In this document: piece by piece, positions 27,959 to 40,585 of the stretch | Layout of the letters: every line of letters begins with the position of its first letter | How positions within the stretch are numbered: the first letter of the stretch is position 1 | Assembly: GCF_009906855.1 (NCBI RefSeq) | Contig: NZ_CP047650.1 | Location: 2,728,001-2,792,000 of the forward strand | DNA: 64,000 bases | Source of the DNA: Xylophilus rhododendri | Lineage (GTDB): Bacteria > Pseudomonadota > Gammaproteobacteria > Burkholderiales > Burkholderiaceae_C | Direction: 5' to 3' | Program-made: the position numbers and the translations under genes | Notes under the pieces: generated by a model | Database searches by the model: none | What the model saw: only the letters and a program-made list of their open reading frames with translations | Told to the model about the DNA's origin: nothing

Positions 27959-30745
27959 ATGACCGCCCGATCCGAGCTGGCACCCACGGTGCAAGACGCC
28001 GTCGCGCCGTCGGACAGAACGCACGACAGCGACCAGGCCGGCTATTCGCGCTTCGTGCAGCGCCTGCGCCGGCGTTATGCCGACTCCCTGCACCTGCTGC
28101 AGGCCGGCGAACCCACCCGGGCCAGCATGGCCGAGGCCCTGGCCGCCCTGCGCGCCCAGGGCGAGGAATGCGGCGCGGCCTTGCGCATCCTGCGCCAGCT
28201 GGTGCTGGAGCGCCTCGCCACCCTGGACTGCGACGAACTCGCTCCTTTGGCAGTGGTGATCCGCGGCATGACGGAGCTGGCCGAGCTGGCGCTGGACGCC
28301 GCCTGCGCCGAAGCCTTCGCCCAGCTCGACGCCCGCCACGGCGCCCCCACCAACCCCGACGGCAGCCGCTGCGAGTTCTGGGTGGTCGGCATGGGCAAGC
28401 TGGGCGGGCGCGAACTCAATGTCTCCAGCGACATCGACCTGATCTACGTCTACGAAGCCGAGGGCGACACGCCCGGCGGCCCGGAAGGCCGCGGCCGCAT
28501 CACCCACCACGAGTACTTCGCCGGTGTCGTCAAGCTCATCACCCAGCTGATCGGCGACGTGACCGAGCACGGCTTCGTCTTCCGGGTCGACCTGATGCTG
28601 CGGCCCAACGGGCGCTCCGGCCCGGCCGCCGTCTCGCTGCCCGCGCTGGAGGAGTACTTCGTGGTGCAGGGCCGCGAATGGGAGCGTTTCGCCTGGCTCA
28701 AGAGCCGCGTCGTGGCCCCGCGCGCCTGCCTGGGCGGCACGGCGGTGACCGCGCTGCGCCAGGTGGTGCTGCCCTTCGTCTTCCGCCGCTACCTCGACTA
28801 CAGCGTGTTCGACGGCCTGCGCAGCCTGCACCGGCAGATCCGCGAACACGCCACCCGCCGCAGCGCCGGCAAGCCCGAACGGGCCAACGACGTGAAACTC
28901 TCGCGCGGCGGCATCCGCGAGATCGAGTTCACCGTGCAGCTGCTGCAGCTGGTGCGCGGCGGCCAGTTTCCCGAACTGCGCCACCGCGCCACACTGGAGG
29001 CACTGCGCCGGCTGACACACGCCGGCCTGATGGACGCCGAAACCTCCGGCGCCCTGGCCGAGGCCTACACCTTCCTGCGCCGGGTGGAGCACCGCATCCA
29101 GTACCTGGACGACCAGCAGACCCATGCCCTGCCCCATGCCGATGCCGACCTCGACTGGGTCGCGCGCAGCATGGGCTACCGGGAGACCTGCCCCTTCCTG
29201 CACGCCCTGGACGCCCACCGCGAACGTGTCGCCCAGGAGTTCGACACCCTGCTCGGCGGCAATGCCCCGGGCGGCTGCAACGGCAAGGGCAGCTGCTCGC
29301 GCGGCGCCAGCGCGCCGCCGGATTTCGACACCCTGCTCGAACGCCTGCCCGAGCGGCTGCGCGAACGCATCCGAGAGTGGCGCGACCATCCACGCATCAA
29401 CGCCCTGCGCGAGGAAGACCGCGGCCGGCTGATCAAGCTGATCCAGCGCACCGCGCAATGGCTCAACGACGGCTCCGTCACCGAAGCCTCCGCGGTGGAG
29501 ATGGTCGAATGGATGGAGCCCCTGCTGCGCCGCCAGAACTACCTGGCCCTGCTGCTGGAGCGCCCGCCGGTGCACCGCCGGCTGCTGCAGCTGCTGGGCG
29601 CGGCCAAGTGGCCGGCGCGCTACCTGCGCCAGCATCCGGGCGTGATCGACGAACTGGCCGGCCCCTTCCTGCTGGCCGAGCGCTTCGACGCCGCCGAATA
29701 CGAAGGCGAGCTGGAACGCCGCCTGACCTCGGTGCAGAACACCGCCGAGGACGACGACGAGACCCTGCTCAACCTGCTGCGCCGCGCCCACCACGCGGAA
29801 GTCTTCCGCACGCTGGCACGCGACATCGAAGGCGTGATCGGCGTCGAACAGGTGGCCGACGACCTGAGCGCGCTGGCCGATGCCACGCTGCGCATCACCG
29901 CCCGCTGGTGCTGGCAGCGCCTGAAGAACCGCCACCGCGACGACGCCGAGCCGCCCTTCGCCGTCATCGGCTACGGCAAGCTCGGCGGCAAGGAGCTGGG
30001 CTACGGCAGCGACCTGGACATCGTCTTCGTCTACCACGACGAGGACGAGCGGGCCGGCGAGGTGTACTCGGCCTTCGTGCGCAAGCTGATCAACTGGCTG
30101 ACGGTGAAGACGGCCGAGGGCGACATCTACGAGATCGACACCGCCCTGCGGCCCAATGGCAACTCCGGCATGCTGGTGACGAGTTTCGAGGCCTACGCCA
30201 AATACCAGCAGCAGCGCGGCAGCAATACCGCCTGGACCTGGGAACACCAGGCCATGACCCGGGCGCGCTGCGTGCTGGCGCCGTCCATGTCGGACGACGG
30301 CTTCGACTGGCGCGCGCGTTTCGACGCGGTGCGCGAGGCGGTCATCACCGCGCCGCGCGACGACGCCGCGCTGGCGCGCGAGATCGTCGCCATGCGCGAG
30401 AAGGTGCGCGCCGCCCATCCGGTGAAGGCCGGGCGCTTCGACGTCAAGCACAGCAAGGGCGGCATGGTGGATGCCGAGTTCGCGGTGCAGTACCTGGTGC
30501 TGTCGGCCTCGGGCCGCTGCGCCGAGCTGCGCGACAACGTCGGCAACATCGCCCTGCTGCAGCGCGCCGAGGCGGCCGGCCTGCTGCCCGAAGGCGTGGG
30601 CCAGCGTGCGGCCGATGCCTACCGCGACCTGCGCCGGGCCCAGCACCATGCGCGGCTGAACGAGGCCTCGCCGCAGTTCGCGGAGGATGCGATGTCGGCC
30701 GACCGCGATGCGATCCAGGCCTTGTGGAGCGCCGTCTTTGGCTAG
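27959..30745 (+). CDS. glnE: Bifunctional glutamine synthetase adenylyltransferase/adenylyl-removing enzyme
   Basis: 928 residues, close to the usual 945. It adenylylates and deadenylylates glutamine synthetase in response to P-II and glutamine, tuning nitrogen assimilation. Both nucleotidyltransferase domains are complete: an N-terminal removase site (GMGKLGGRELNVSSDIDLIY) and a C-terminal transferase site (GYGKLGGKELGYGSDLDIVF). ATG at 27959 has AGGAA just upstream and is preferred to ATG at 27944. Between the halves there is a short Gly/Cys-rich loop (GGCNGKGSCSRG), probably a flexible linker insert. The stop overlaps the likely start of rlpA. Confidence 0.96.
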   Translation: MTARSELAPTVQDAVAPSDRTHDSDQAGYSRFVQRLRRRYADSLHLLQAGEPTRASMAEALAALRAQGEECGAALRILRQLVLERLATLDCDELAPLAVVIRGMTELAELALDAACAEAFAQLDARHGAPTNPDGSRCEFWVVGMGKLGGRELNVSSDIDLIYVYEAEGDTPGGPEGRGRITHHEYFAGVVKLITQLIGDVTEHGFVFRVDLMLRPNGRSGPAAVSLPALEEYFVVQGREWERFAWLKSRVVAPRACLGGTAVTALRQVVLPFVFRRYLDYSVFDGLRSLHRQIREHATRRSAGKPERANDVKLSRGGIREIEFTVQLLQLVRGGQFPELRHRATLEALRRLTHAGLMDAETSGALAEAYTFLRRVEHRIQYLDDQQTHALPHADADLDWVARSMGYRETCPFLHALDAHRERVAQEFDTLLGGNAPGGCNGKGSCSRGASAPPDFDTLLERLPERLRERIREWRDHPRINALREEDRGRLIKLIQRTAQWLNDGSVTEASAVEMVEWMEPLLRRQNYLALLLERPPVHRRLLQLLGAAKWPARYLRQHPGVIDELAGPFLLAERFDAAEYEGELERRLTSVQNTAEDDDETLLNLLRRAHHAEVFRTLARDIEGVIGVEQVADDLSALADATLRITARWCWQRLKNRHRDDAEPPFAVIGYGKLGGKELGYGSDLDIVFVYHDEDERAGEVYSAFVRKLINWLTVKTAEGDIYEIDTALRPNGNSGMLVTSFEAYAKYQQQRGSNTAWTWEHQAMTRARCVLAPSMSDDGFDWRARFDAVREAVITAPRDDAALAREIVAMREKVRAAHPVKAGRFDVKHSKGGMVDAEFAVQYLVLSASGRCAELRDNVGNIALLQRAEAAGLLPEGVGQRAADAYRDLRRAQHHARLNEASPQFAEDAMSADRDAIQALWSAVFG

Positions 30746-31904
30746 TGCGCGCTGGCCGTACCGCTCCGCTGGCCTGATGGCGGCGGTGCTGGCGGCCCTG
30801 CTGGCCGGCTGCGCCAGCAAGCCCGGCGGCGGAGCCCGGCCGGGGCGCGACGGGCCGGACGCGAATCCGCCGACCAACCTCTCTTCGGTGCCCGATGCCG
30901 AGCCGCGCAGCGAAGCCATCCGCGCCGGCGGCCCCAACAAGCCCTATGTGGTGCTGGGCCGCGCCTACAGCCCGCTGGACCCCAACGCCAGCTACCGCGA
31001 AAGCGGCCTGGCCTCCTGGTACGGCCGCAAGTTCCACGGCGCCTCCACCAGCAGCGGCGAGCCCTACGACATGTACGCCATGACGGCGGCCCACACCACC
31101 CTGCCCATTCCCAGCTACGCCCGGGTGCGCAACCCGGCCAACGGGCGCGAGGTGATCGTGCGGGTGAACGACCGCGGCCCCTTCCACGACGGCCGCATCA
31201 TCGACCTGAGCTACACCGCCGCCTACAAACTCGACCTGCTGCGCGGCGTGGCGCCGGTGGAGGTGGAACGCATCACGCCGGTGGAGATCGCCTCGGGCAG
31301 CTGGCGGCGGGGCAACACGGGCACCGCCTTGGCCCAGGCGGCGCCGCCACCGCCCGCTCCGATGGTGCAGGTGCCCTCCTCGGCCGTGGCTTCGGTCGCC
31401 TATGCGCAGCCGGCACCACCACCGCCGCCGGCGCCTGCACAGTCACTGACCGTCTACACGCCCCCGGCCGTCGAGCCGGGCGACACAGCCGGCTTCACCG
31501 CCGTGCCCCTGCCGGCCGAAGCCCGCAGCGCCGACCAGGACGGCGCCAGCCCGCCGCCCCCACGCAGCATCGTCGTGACCACCCTGCCGGCCCTGGCGCC
31601 GGCAAGCCCTGCGGCGGCAAGCCCCGCACCTGCCCCGGTCGCCGGCCCTGCCGACATGGCCGCAGCACCGCCGCCCGCCGAATCCGGCTTCTGGGTGCAA
31701 CTCGGCGCCTTCGCCCGCCCCGAGGGCGCCAGCGCCCTGGCACGCCGCGCCGGCGATGCCGGCACCACCGTCTCCGTCCTGCAGGACGGCGCCTTGAAAC
31801 GCGTGCAGGCCGGCCCCTATCCCAGCCGCGAAGCCGCCCGCGATGCGGCCCGCCGCCTGGGCGAGGCGCTGCAGCTCGCGCCGGTCGTGGTGGAGCGCCA
31901 CTGA
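30738..31904 (+). CDS. rlpA: RlpA family septal lipoprotein with SPOR domain
   Basis: 388 residues if translation starts at TTG 30738, overlapping the glnE stop. That start gives an Arg-containing n-region before the hydrophobic MAAVLAALLAGC, whose LAGC is a lipobox. ATG at 30777 is the alternative but would leave almost no n-region. The double-psi barrel domain (about residues 90-180) has SGLASWYGRKFHG and VRVNDRGPFHDGRIIDLS. A long Pro/Ala-rich linker leads to a C-terminal SPOR domain (GFWVQLGAFARPEG), which binds denuded septal peptidoglycan. RlpA in some species is a lytic transglycosylase acting on such glycan. Probably cotranscribed with glnE. Confidence 0.88.
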   Translation: MASARWPYRSAGLMAAVLAALLAGCASKPGGGARPGRDGPDANPPTNLSSVPDAEPRSEAIRAGGPNKPYVVLGRAYSPLDPNASYRESGLASWYGRKFHGASTSSGEPYDMYAMTAAHTTLPIPSYARVRNPANGREVIVRVNDRGPFHDGRIIDLSYTAAYKLDLLRGVAPVEVERITPVEIASGSWRRGNTGTALAQAAPPPPAPMVQVPSSAVASVAYAQPAPPPPPAPAQSLTVYTPPAVEPGDTAGFTAVPLPAEARSADQDGASPPPPRSIVVTTLPALAPASPAAASPAPAPVAGPADMAAAPPPAESGFWVQLGAFARPEGASALARRAGDAGTTVSVLQDGALKRVQAGPYPSREAARDAARRLGEALQLAPVVVERH

Positions 31905-32020
31905 ACCCCTCACGGCGGCACGGCCATATGCATATGGGTGATGACCCGGAGGCAGGCGGCTAACATCGGCGGTTTCGCCGCGCCTTTTCTGCGGCTTCTC
32001 CCCATCACAGCAGACCGCAT

Positions 32021-32794
32021 ATGAGCGCTTTCAACGAAGAACGTGTTCTCAGTGTCCACCACTGGACCGACCGTCTTTTCACCTTCACCACCACGCGCGA
32101 TGCCTCGCTGCGTTTCTCCAACGGCCACTTCACCATGATCGGCCTGAAGGTGAACGACAAGCCGCTGCTGCGCGCCTACAGCATCGCCAGCGCCAACTAC
32201 GAGGAGCACCTGGAGTTCCTCAGCATCAAGGTGGACGACGGCCCGCTGACCTCGCGCCTGCAGCACATCCAGGTGGGCGATTCGATCATCGTCGGCCGCA
32301 AGCCCACCGGCACCCTGCTGTGCGACTACCTGCTGCCCGGCAAGCACCTCTACCTGCTGGGCACCGGCACCGGCCTGGCGCCCTTCCTGTCGATCATCCG
32401 CGACCCGGAAACCTACGAGCGCTTCGAGAAGGTCATCCTGGTGCACGGCGTGCGCCAGGTCGACGAGCTGGCCTACCACGACATGGTCACCGAGCACCTG
32501 CCTCAGCACGAGTTCCTGGGCGAGATGGTGAAGAACCAGCTGCTCTACTACCCGACGGTGACGCGCGAGAGCTACCGCAACATGGGCCGCATCACCGAGC
32601 TGATGGAGAACGGCAAGATGTTCGCGGACCTGGGCCTGCCTCCGCTGAACCCGGCCGACGACCGGGTGATGCTCTGCGGCAGCCCGGCCATGCTCGCCGA
32701 CCTGAAGCACATGCTGGAAACGCGTGGCTTCAAAGAGGGCAACACGTCGAAGCCCGGTGACTTCGTCATCGAGCGAGCCTTCGCCGAAAAGTAA
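32021..32794 (+). CDS. fpr: Ferredoxin-NADP+ reductase
   Basis: 257 residues, the size of bacterial Fpr. FAD-binding motif RAYSIAS and the stretch KPTGTLLCDYLLPGKHLYLL are typical, followed by NADP-binding GTGTGLAPFLSI and the CGSPAM motif. It transfers electrons between NADPH and ferredoxin or flavodoxin, often for iron-sulfur assembly and oxidative-stress defence. ATG at 32021. The 116-bp region after rlpA contains the palindrome CATATGCATATG (31925-31936), a possible regulatory site. It converges on the yihY-like gene with 12 bp between stops. Confidence 0.96.
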   Translation: MSAFNEERVLSVHHWTDRLFTFTTTRDASLRFSNGHFTMIGLKVNDKPLLRAYSIASANYEEHLEFLSIKVDDGPLTSRLQHIQVGDSIIVGRKPTGTLLCDYLLPGKHLYLLGTGTGLAPFLSIIRDPETYERFEKVILVHGVRQVDELAYHDMVTEHLPQHEFLGEMVKNQLLYYPTVTRESYRNMGRITELMENGKMFADLGLPPLNPADDRVMLCGSPAMLADLKHMLETRGFKEGNTSKPGDFVIERAFAEK

Positions 32795-32806
32795 GCCGCA
32801 GCCAAG

Positions 32807-33727
32807 TCAGGCCGGGTGATCCCCCGGCTCGGCCAGCGCCTGCGCGCATCCGGCGGAAAACAGCAGCACCGCCGACGAGAAATAGATCCACACCAGCACC
32901 ACCACCAGCGACCCCGCCGCGCCATAGGCCGACACCACGGCGGCGGTCGACAGGTAGAAGGCCAGCACATGCTTGCCCACCGCGAACAGCGCGGCGCCCA
33001 GGCAGGCCCCCGTCACCAGGAAACGCATGGGCGGCTTCGGTCCGCCCGACATGCGCATCAGCCCGGTGTAGAGCAGCGCGGTGAAGACGAAGGACAGCGA
33101 CTCGTTGGCCAGCTTGAGCACCGGCGCCAGCACATGCCAGCGCGCCACCTGCACCTCGACCATCTGGAAGGCCGTGGTGACCACCAGCGACACCAGCAGC
33201 AGGAAGCCGAAGGCCAGCACATAGGCCACGCCCCGCAGCCGCAGCTTGGCGGTGTTCCACCAGGGTGTATCGGGCGGCTTGCGGCCCTGCAGCCACATGC
33301 GTTCCATGGCGGACTCGAGTTCGGCGAACACGCCGGTCGCACCGATCACCAGCAGCACCGTGGCGATCAGCGATGCACGCAGGCCCTGGGACGGCTGCCT
33401 GGCGCTTTCCATGGCCTGGCGCACCACCTCCGCGCCACGCTCGCCGACCACACTCTGGATTTGCGAGACCAGGCTGTTCTCCAGCAGGTTGCGGTCCACC
33501 CACCAGCCGAACACCGCCACGATCAGCACCAGCAGCGGCGCCAGGCTCAGCATGCCGTAAAAGGACATGGCGGCGCTCATGCGCAGGCCTTCGGCCTCGG
33601 TCCACAGCACGGCGGCCTTCCAGAGCGGCGTGACGACGGTCCGCACCGGCCACCACAGCACCTTGAACAGGATCCACAGCCGCCCCGCCAAGGTGGTCGG
33701 CGACTGGGTGGAGGGGTGCGCGAACAT
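32807..33727 (-). CDS. YihY/UPF0761 family inner-membrane protein
   Basis: 306 residues with about six membrane helices. The family hallmark appears early: LRMSAAMSFYGMLSLAPLL, then the central GATGVFAELESAMERMW and the C-terminal SAYGAAGSLVVVLVWIYFSS. The family was once called ribonuclease BN, wrongly; its role is unsettled, with transport or envelope function proposed. ATG at 33727 is chosen; another in-frame Met lies a few codons upstream. A 95-bp gap separates it from the glycine-zipper gene on the same strand. Confidence 0.92.
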   Translation of the reverse strand: MFAHPSTQSPTTLAGRLWILFKVLWWPVRTVVTPLWKAAVLWTEAEGLRMSAAMSFYGMLSLAPLLVLIVAVFGWWVDRNLLENSLVSQIQSVVGERGAEVVRQAMESARQPSQGLRASLIATVLLVIGATGVFAELESAMERMWLQGRKPPDTPWWNTAKLRLRGVAYVLAFGFLLLVSLVVTTAFQMVEVQVARWHVLAPVLKLANESLSFVFTALLYTGLMRMSGGPKPPMRFLVTGACLGAALFAVGKHVLAFYLSTAAVVSAYGAAGSLVVVLVWIYFSSAVLLFSAGCAQALAEPGDHPA

Positions 33728-33822
33728 GGAGCGAGCATGAACCGCCTCGGGCCGGGCCCAAGGCGGACGATCCCCGCTGAATCGGTAGGCGGATGCCGAC
33801 GCCTCGCGACGCCGACGCCCGC

Positions 33823-34670
33823 TCAGTAACGGCCGGTGGAGTACTGGCCCTGCGGCTCGTTGACCGTCTGGTAGGCCGGATCGCGCGCCGCCTGCGTGGA
33901 ATAGGTGTGGCCCTGGCCCAGGCGGAAGCCGTTGCCCTCCACCGTCACCCGTTCGCCCACAGGCACCGGAGCGGTGTGGTTGTAGGTACGCACGGTGCCG
34001 TTGTCCATGCGGACCTTGATCTGGTAGGTCGTCGTGGTGCGGGTCCGTTTCTCGACCGTATTGCCCAGGTACGCGCCACCACCCGCGCCCAGCAGCGTGG
34101 CCGCCATGCGCCCGTTGCCATGGCCGACCTGGTTGCCCAGCACGGCCCCCAGCACGCCACCGGCGACCGCGCCCACACCGCTGGCCGGCGCGGCCTGCTG
34201 GATCGGCGTGACGGATTCGATGCGGCCGCAATCGGCACAGACCGGCGCACGGGCCACGGGCGCCGCGGCCGGCTGCGCATAGCTGCCGGTATAGCCCGTG
34301 CCCGAACTACGCGGGGCCGGCGCGGGCGCGGTGACCACCGGGCGGGATGCGGCGACGGCCGGCGGCGCGGTGACCACCGGTGCGGCGGAAGCCACGACAG
34401 GCGCCTTCTCCGAAAGCACATCTTCCCGCGTCAGCGCCTGGGCCGATGGATTGCCCGCCGCCGAAGCCAGCGACTGAGGCTGCGCAGCATCGTCGCGATG
34501 TACGTTTTGCCACAACAAGGTGCCCCCAGAGCAGCCACCGCCACGGTCAGCACGCCGACGGCAGCCCACAGCGGGCGGTTGACCGGACCGGATGTCGCGC
34601 CGGGCGGCGGGGCACTCACGGGGGCGTGGCGGTTGGGCTGGCCGGGGGAGGTGTCGAAGACGGGGTCCAT
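33823..34670 (-). pseudogene. Glycine-zipper (Rick_17kDa-like) membrane protein, broken by a one-base frameshift
   Basis: From ATG at 34670 the frame reads MDPVFDTSPGQPNRHAPV, then a membrane helix (LWAAVGVLTVAVAALG), and then goes wrong at the C run 34523-34527 (GGGGG on the coding strand). The adjacent frame continues sensibly as GTLLWQNVHRDDAA down to a stop at 33823. One extra G would join them into a 282-residue protein: N-terminal helix, Pro/Ala-rich linker, a glycine zipper (GVGAVAGGVLGAVLGNQVG, GAGGGAYLGNTVEK) and a C-terminal beta domain. The cause may be a real mutation, slippage in the G run, or a sequencing error. The family associates with the outer membrane. Confidence 0.85.
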
Positions 34671-34799
34671 GATGAGAGTCCTTTCGCTGCGGGGCGTTGC
34701 CCCTGAAGGGGCCAACGCGCCGATGGGCACCACGGTACACAGGACGGCGGTACCGTCTGTATAGGCTTTGTAAGAGTGGGTAAGGATCGGCCAGGCCCC

Positions 34800-36101
34800 C
34801 TATTGGGTCAATGCGAGGCCGCCGCCCAGTCTTTCGCCCACGCTGCGGCGCACCGCGTCCGGCGCGGATTCCAGCACTGCGGGCCATTCGGCCTGGGCCT
34901 GCCGAACCAGCAGCCGTGCCTGACGAAGGTGATTGGGCACGCGCCTCAGGCCTGCCGCCTTCAGCAACGCTTCCAGGTCTCCCCAGCCGAAGGCGCGCAG
35001 TTTTTTGTCGATCGCACGATTCACGCCGTAATCTCCCGGCGCCACCGCGTCGAACAGCGCACTGACGCACACCGGGTCGTACAGGGGCGACAGCTGCGGC
35101 TGGCGGCCATCCGGATACACCAGCGCCCAGTTCTTGAAATGCGCGTCGGTATTGCCCATCAGCACGAAGGCCACAAAACGGCCGATGAATTCCCGCACGT
35201 CCACCACAGGACGCAGCGACAGCGTATCGAGCAGCGCCAGCATGTTGGCGTAGTCGCCCACCAGGTCGCGGCCGTACTTGTGCCGGGGCTCGTATTGCAG
35301 CACCTGGGCGAACTCCTCCATGTGCACCCGCAGTCCGTCCGGGCCCCGGTCGAAGCGCTCCACCGCCAGGATCTGCTCGCACGGCAGCGTTTCGGGCAGA
35401 TCTGCATCCGCGCGGGAGATGACTGTGGCCCGTGCGCAATCCAGCCCCAGGGCCGCGCAGAGCCGGTAGCCAGTGGCTTCGTTGGCGACCAGGTCGGGAT
35501 GGCGGACGCTGGGAAGCTTGAGGATGGTGGAGCCTGCCGCGCCGTGCTTCTTCACCACGTAACGTCGGCCGTCCTGGATCGCCGAAAACTTGGTCACCAC
35601 GCCGGGCAGGGAGGCGGCATCCTCCACCGGATATTCGACGAAGCCGGGCTCCAGCACGTCCAGCCCCAGCGCGGTATGCCAGTGCCGCACCGTATCGGGA
35701 ATGCCCTCCTGCGCGGGGACCGGCTCCACTTCGATCGCCCCCATCAGGTCGTGGCCGGCGGCGGCCAGCAGTTCGAACTCGTCGTCCGGGCCGCAGTGGC
35801 GCTCGGCCGCCAGCCGCTCCCGGTTGTGGCCTTCGGGCAGCAGGTTGGCGAACCAGGTCGGCCAGCGTCCGTTGTTGCGCACCAGGCGCTCGTCGCGGGT
35901 GGATTGCAGGATCGCGCGGGTGGCCGCATCGTCCCGGCCCTGGTAGGCCAGCGAGAGCGTGGGCCGCTGCGCATCCTCGATGTATTCGCGGTCGAAGGAG
36001 GCGCGCAGGATGTCGCCGTACTGCGAGAGATAGCCGATGGGCCGCCGGCTGCGGTCCGGCAGATGCAGGTACATCCGCAGGTATTTGATCGAAGTGCTCA
36101 C
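34800..36101 (-). CDS. hipA: HipA family serine/threonine kinase toxin
   Basis: 433 residues. In HipA systems this kinase phosphorylates a translation factor (glutamyl-tRNA synthetase in E. coli), halting growth, and its partner HipB neutralises it and represses the operon. Here the N-terminal subdomain has GRWPTWFANLLPEGHNRERLA, the nucleotide loop GAAGSTILKLPS lies near residues 190-201, and the catalytic segment is LMGNTDAHFKNWALVY with the metal-binding Asp of SPLYDP following. The ATG overlaps the hipB stop as ATGA. All key motifs are intact, so it should be active. The target here is unknown. Confidence 0.92.
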   Translation of the reverse strand: MSTSIKYLRMYLHLPDRSRRPIGYLSQYGDILRASFDREYIEDAQRPTLSLAYQGRDDAATRAILQSTRDERLVRNNGRWPTWFANLLPEGHNRERLAAERHCGPDDEFELLAAAGHDLMGAIEVEPVPAQEGIPDTVRHWHTALGLDVLEPGFVEYPVEDAASLPGVVTKFSAIQDGRRYVVKKHGAAGSTILKLPSVRHPDLVANEATGYRLCAALGLDCARATVISRADADLPETLPCEQILAVERFDRGPDGLRVHMEEFAQVLQYEPRHKYGRDLVGDYANMLALLDTLSLRPVVDVREFIGRFVAFVLMGNTDAHFKNWALVYPDGRQPQLSPLYDPVCVSALFDAVAPGDYGVNRAIDKKLRAFGWGDLEALLKAAGLRRVPNHLRQARLLVRQAQAEWPAVLESAPDAVRRSVGERLGGGLALTQ

Positions 36102-36403
36102 GGCTTGCGGCGCGTGATGTGGTCGACGACGGAAAGCGGCGCACTGGCGCCCGGTGGCTGGCCCAGCAGCCGTCCACCCGAGCGCACGAAAGCCTGGACC
36201 TCGGCCTGCAAGGTGCTGGGCACCAGCATCAACTCCATGCCCAGCGCGCGCGCCATTTCTTCCACGCTCGACAGCCGCGGATCGACAGCGCCGGACTCGG
36301 TCTTGTTTACCGTCATGCGGGTCAGGCCGGCGGCATCCGCGAGCTGCTCCTGACTGAGTCCTGCTGTTTTCCGGGTACTCGACAGGTCTTGGACAATGCT
36401 CAT
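36098..36403 (-). CDS. hipB: HipB-like XRE antitoxin and repressor
   Basis: 101 residues. A helix-turn-helix occupies about residues 8-62 (STRKTAGLSQEQLADAAGL, then TRMTVNKTESG). The C-terminal tail after it is probably the kinase-contacting part. I chose ATG at 36403 (MSIVQDLSS) because an upstream ATG at 36439 would fall inside the operator palindrome. It overlaps hipA by 4 bp. In HipBA pairs the antitoxin binds palindromes in its own promoter; one lies 23-42 bp upstream of this start. Confidence 0.9.
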   Translation of the reverse strand: MSIVQDLSSTRKTAGLSQEQLADAAGLTRMTVNKTESGAVDPRLSSVEEMARALGMELMLVPSTLQAEVQAFVRSGGRLLGQPPGASAPLSVVDHITRRKP

Positions 36404-36425
36404 GGGAACGTGCTTTTCGACAATT

Positions 36426-36445
36426 TTGCTAACGAACATTAGCAA
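36426..36445. promoter_or_regulatory. Candidate HipB operator
   Basis: A perfect inverted repeat, TTGCTAA-N6-TTAGCAA, in the AT-rich stretch upstream of hipB. Length and geometry (20 bp, 6-bp spacer) match an XRE-dimer operator, and the position fits autorepression. No second full copy was found nearby by eye. Confidence 0.6.
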
Positions 36446-36574
36446 TCAGCTGCCGGTCGCGCAAGCTCCATGCACATCAAAGCAATCATTTATAAAATAA
36501 AGATCACTATAGTTATCTTAGACGTTGGCGGTGTTCGGCCTTACGGTCGAACGCGCCTCGCGCCAGAGGCCGGC

Positions 36575-39322
<2,748 letters not shown>

Positions 39323-39326
39323 GGAA

Positions 39327-39358
39327 CTCACCTGAGGGGTCGCGGTACTACAGGTGAG
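39327..39358 (-). promoter_or_regulatory. Riboswitch expression platform masking the metH ribosome binding site
   Basis: CTCACCTG, the aptamer's 3' strand extended by two bases (39358 to 39351 on the minus strand), is an exact complement of CAGGTGAG (39334 to 39327), which holds the Shine-Dalgarno sequence 4 nt before the metH ATG. Without ligand the 8-bp helix would hide the ribosome binding site. With SAH bound, CTCACC is taken into the aptamer and the site is freed. This is translational control inferred from base pairing. Confidence 0.75.
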
Positions 39359-39428
39359 CGTCGTTGCGGCGGAACCGGGTTTCCGAGCCTGACGGGGCGC
39401 TGGGCCGCCGCTGCAACGCTCCTCGGAA
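39353..39428 (-). promoter_or_regulatory. S-adenosylhomocysteine (SAH) riboswitch aptamer
   Basis: On the minus strand the conserved SAH aptamer elements occur in order: CCGAGGAGCGTTGCAGC from 39426 downward, CAGGCTCGGAAA in the middle, and GCAACGACGCTCACC ending at 39353. The CCGAG/CTCGG helix and the GAGCG/CGCTC long-range closing helix are intact. This motif is known upstream of ahcY and metH in Burkholderiales. It should raise MetH synthesis when SAH builds up, so that homocysteine is recycled to methionine. Confidence 0.93.
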
Positions 39429-39526
39429 ACAACAGGGCATTTTAACGGCGAGGCACCCGCGAACGGCGAAACGGTTGAAATAGCCGCCACCGCGCCGCAA
39501 CTGCGGTGCAGAAAGCGATGCCCACC

Positions 39527-40585
<1,059 letters not shown>

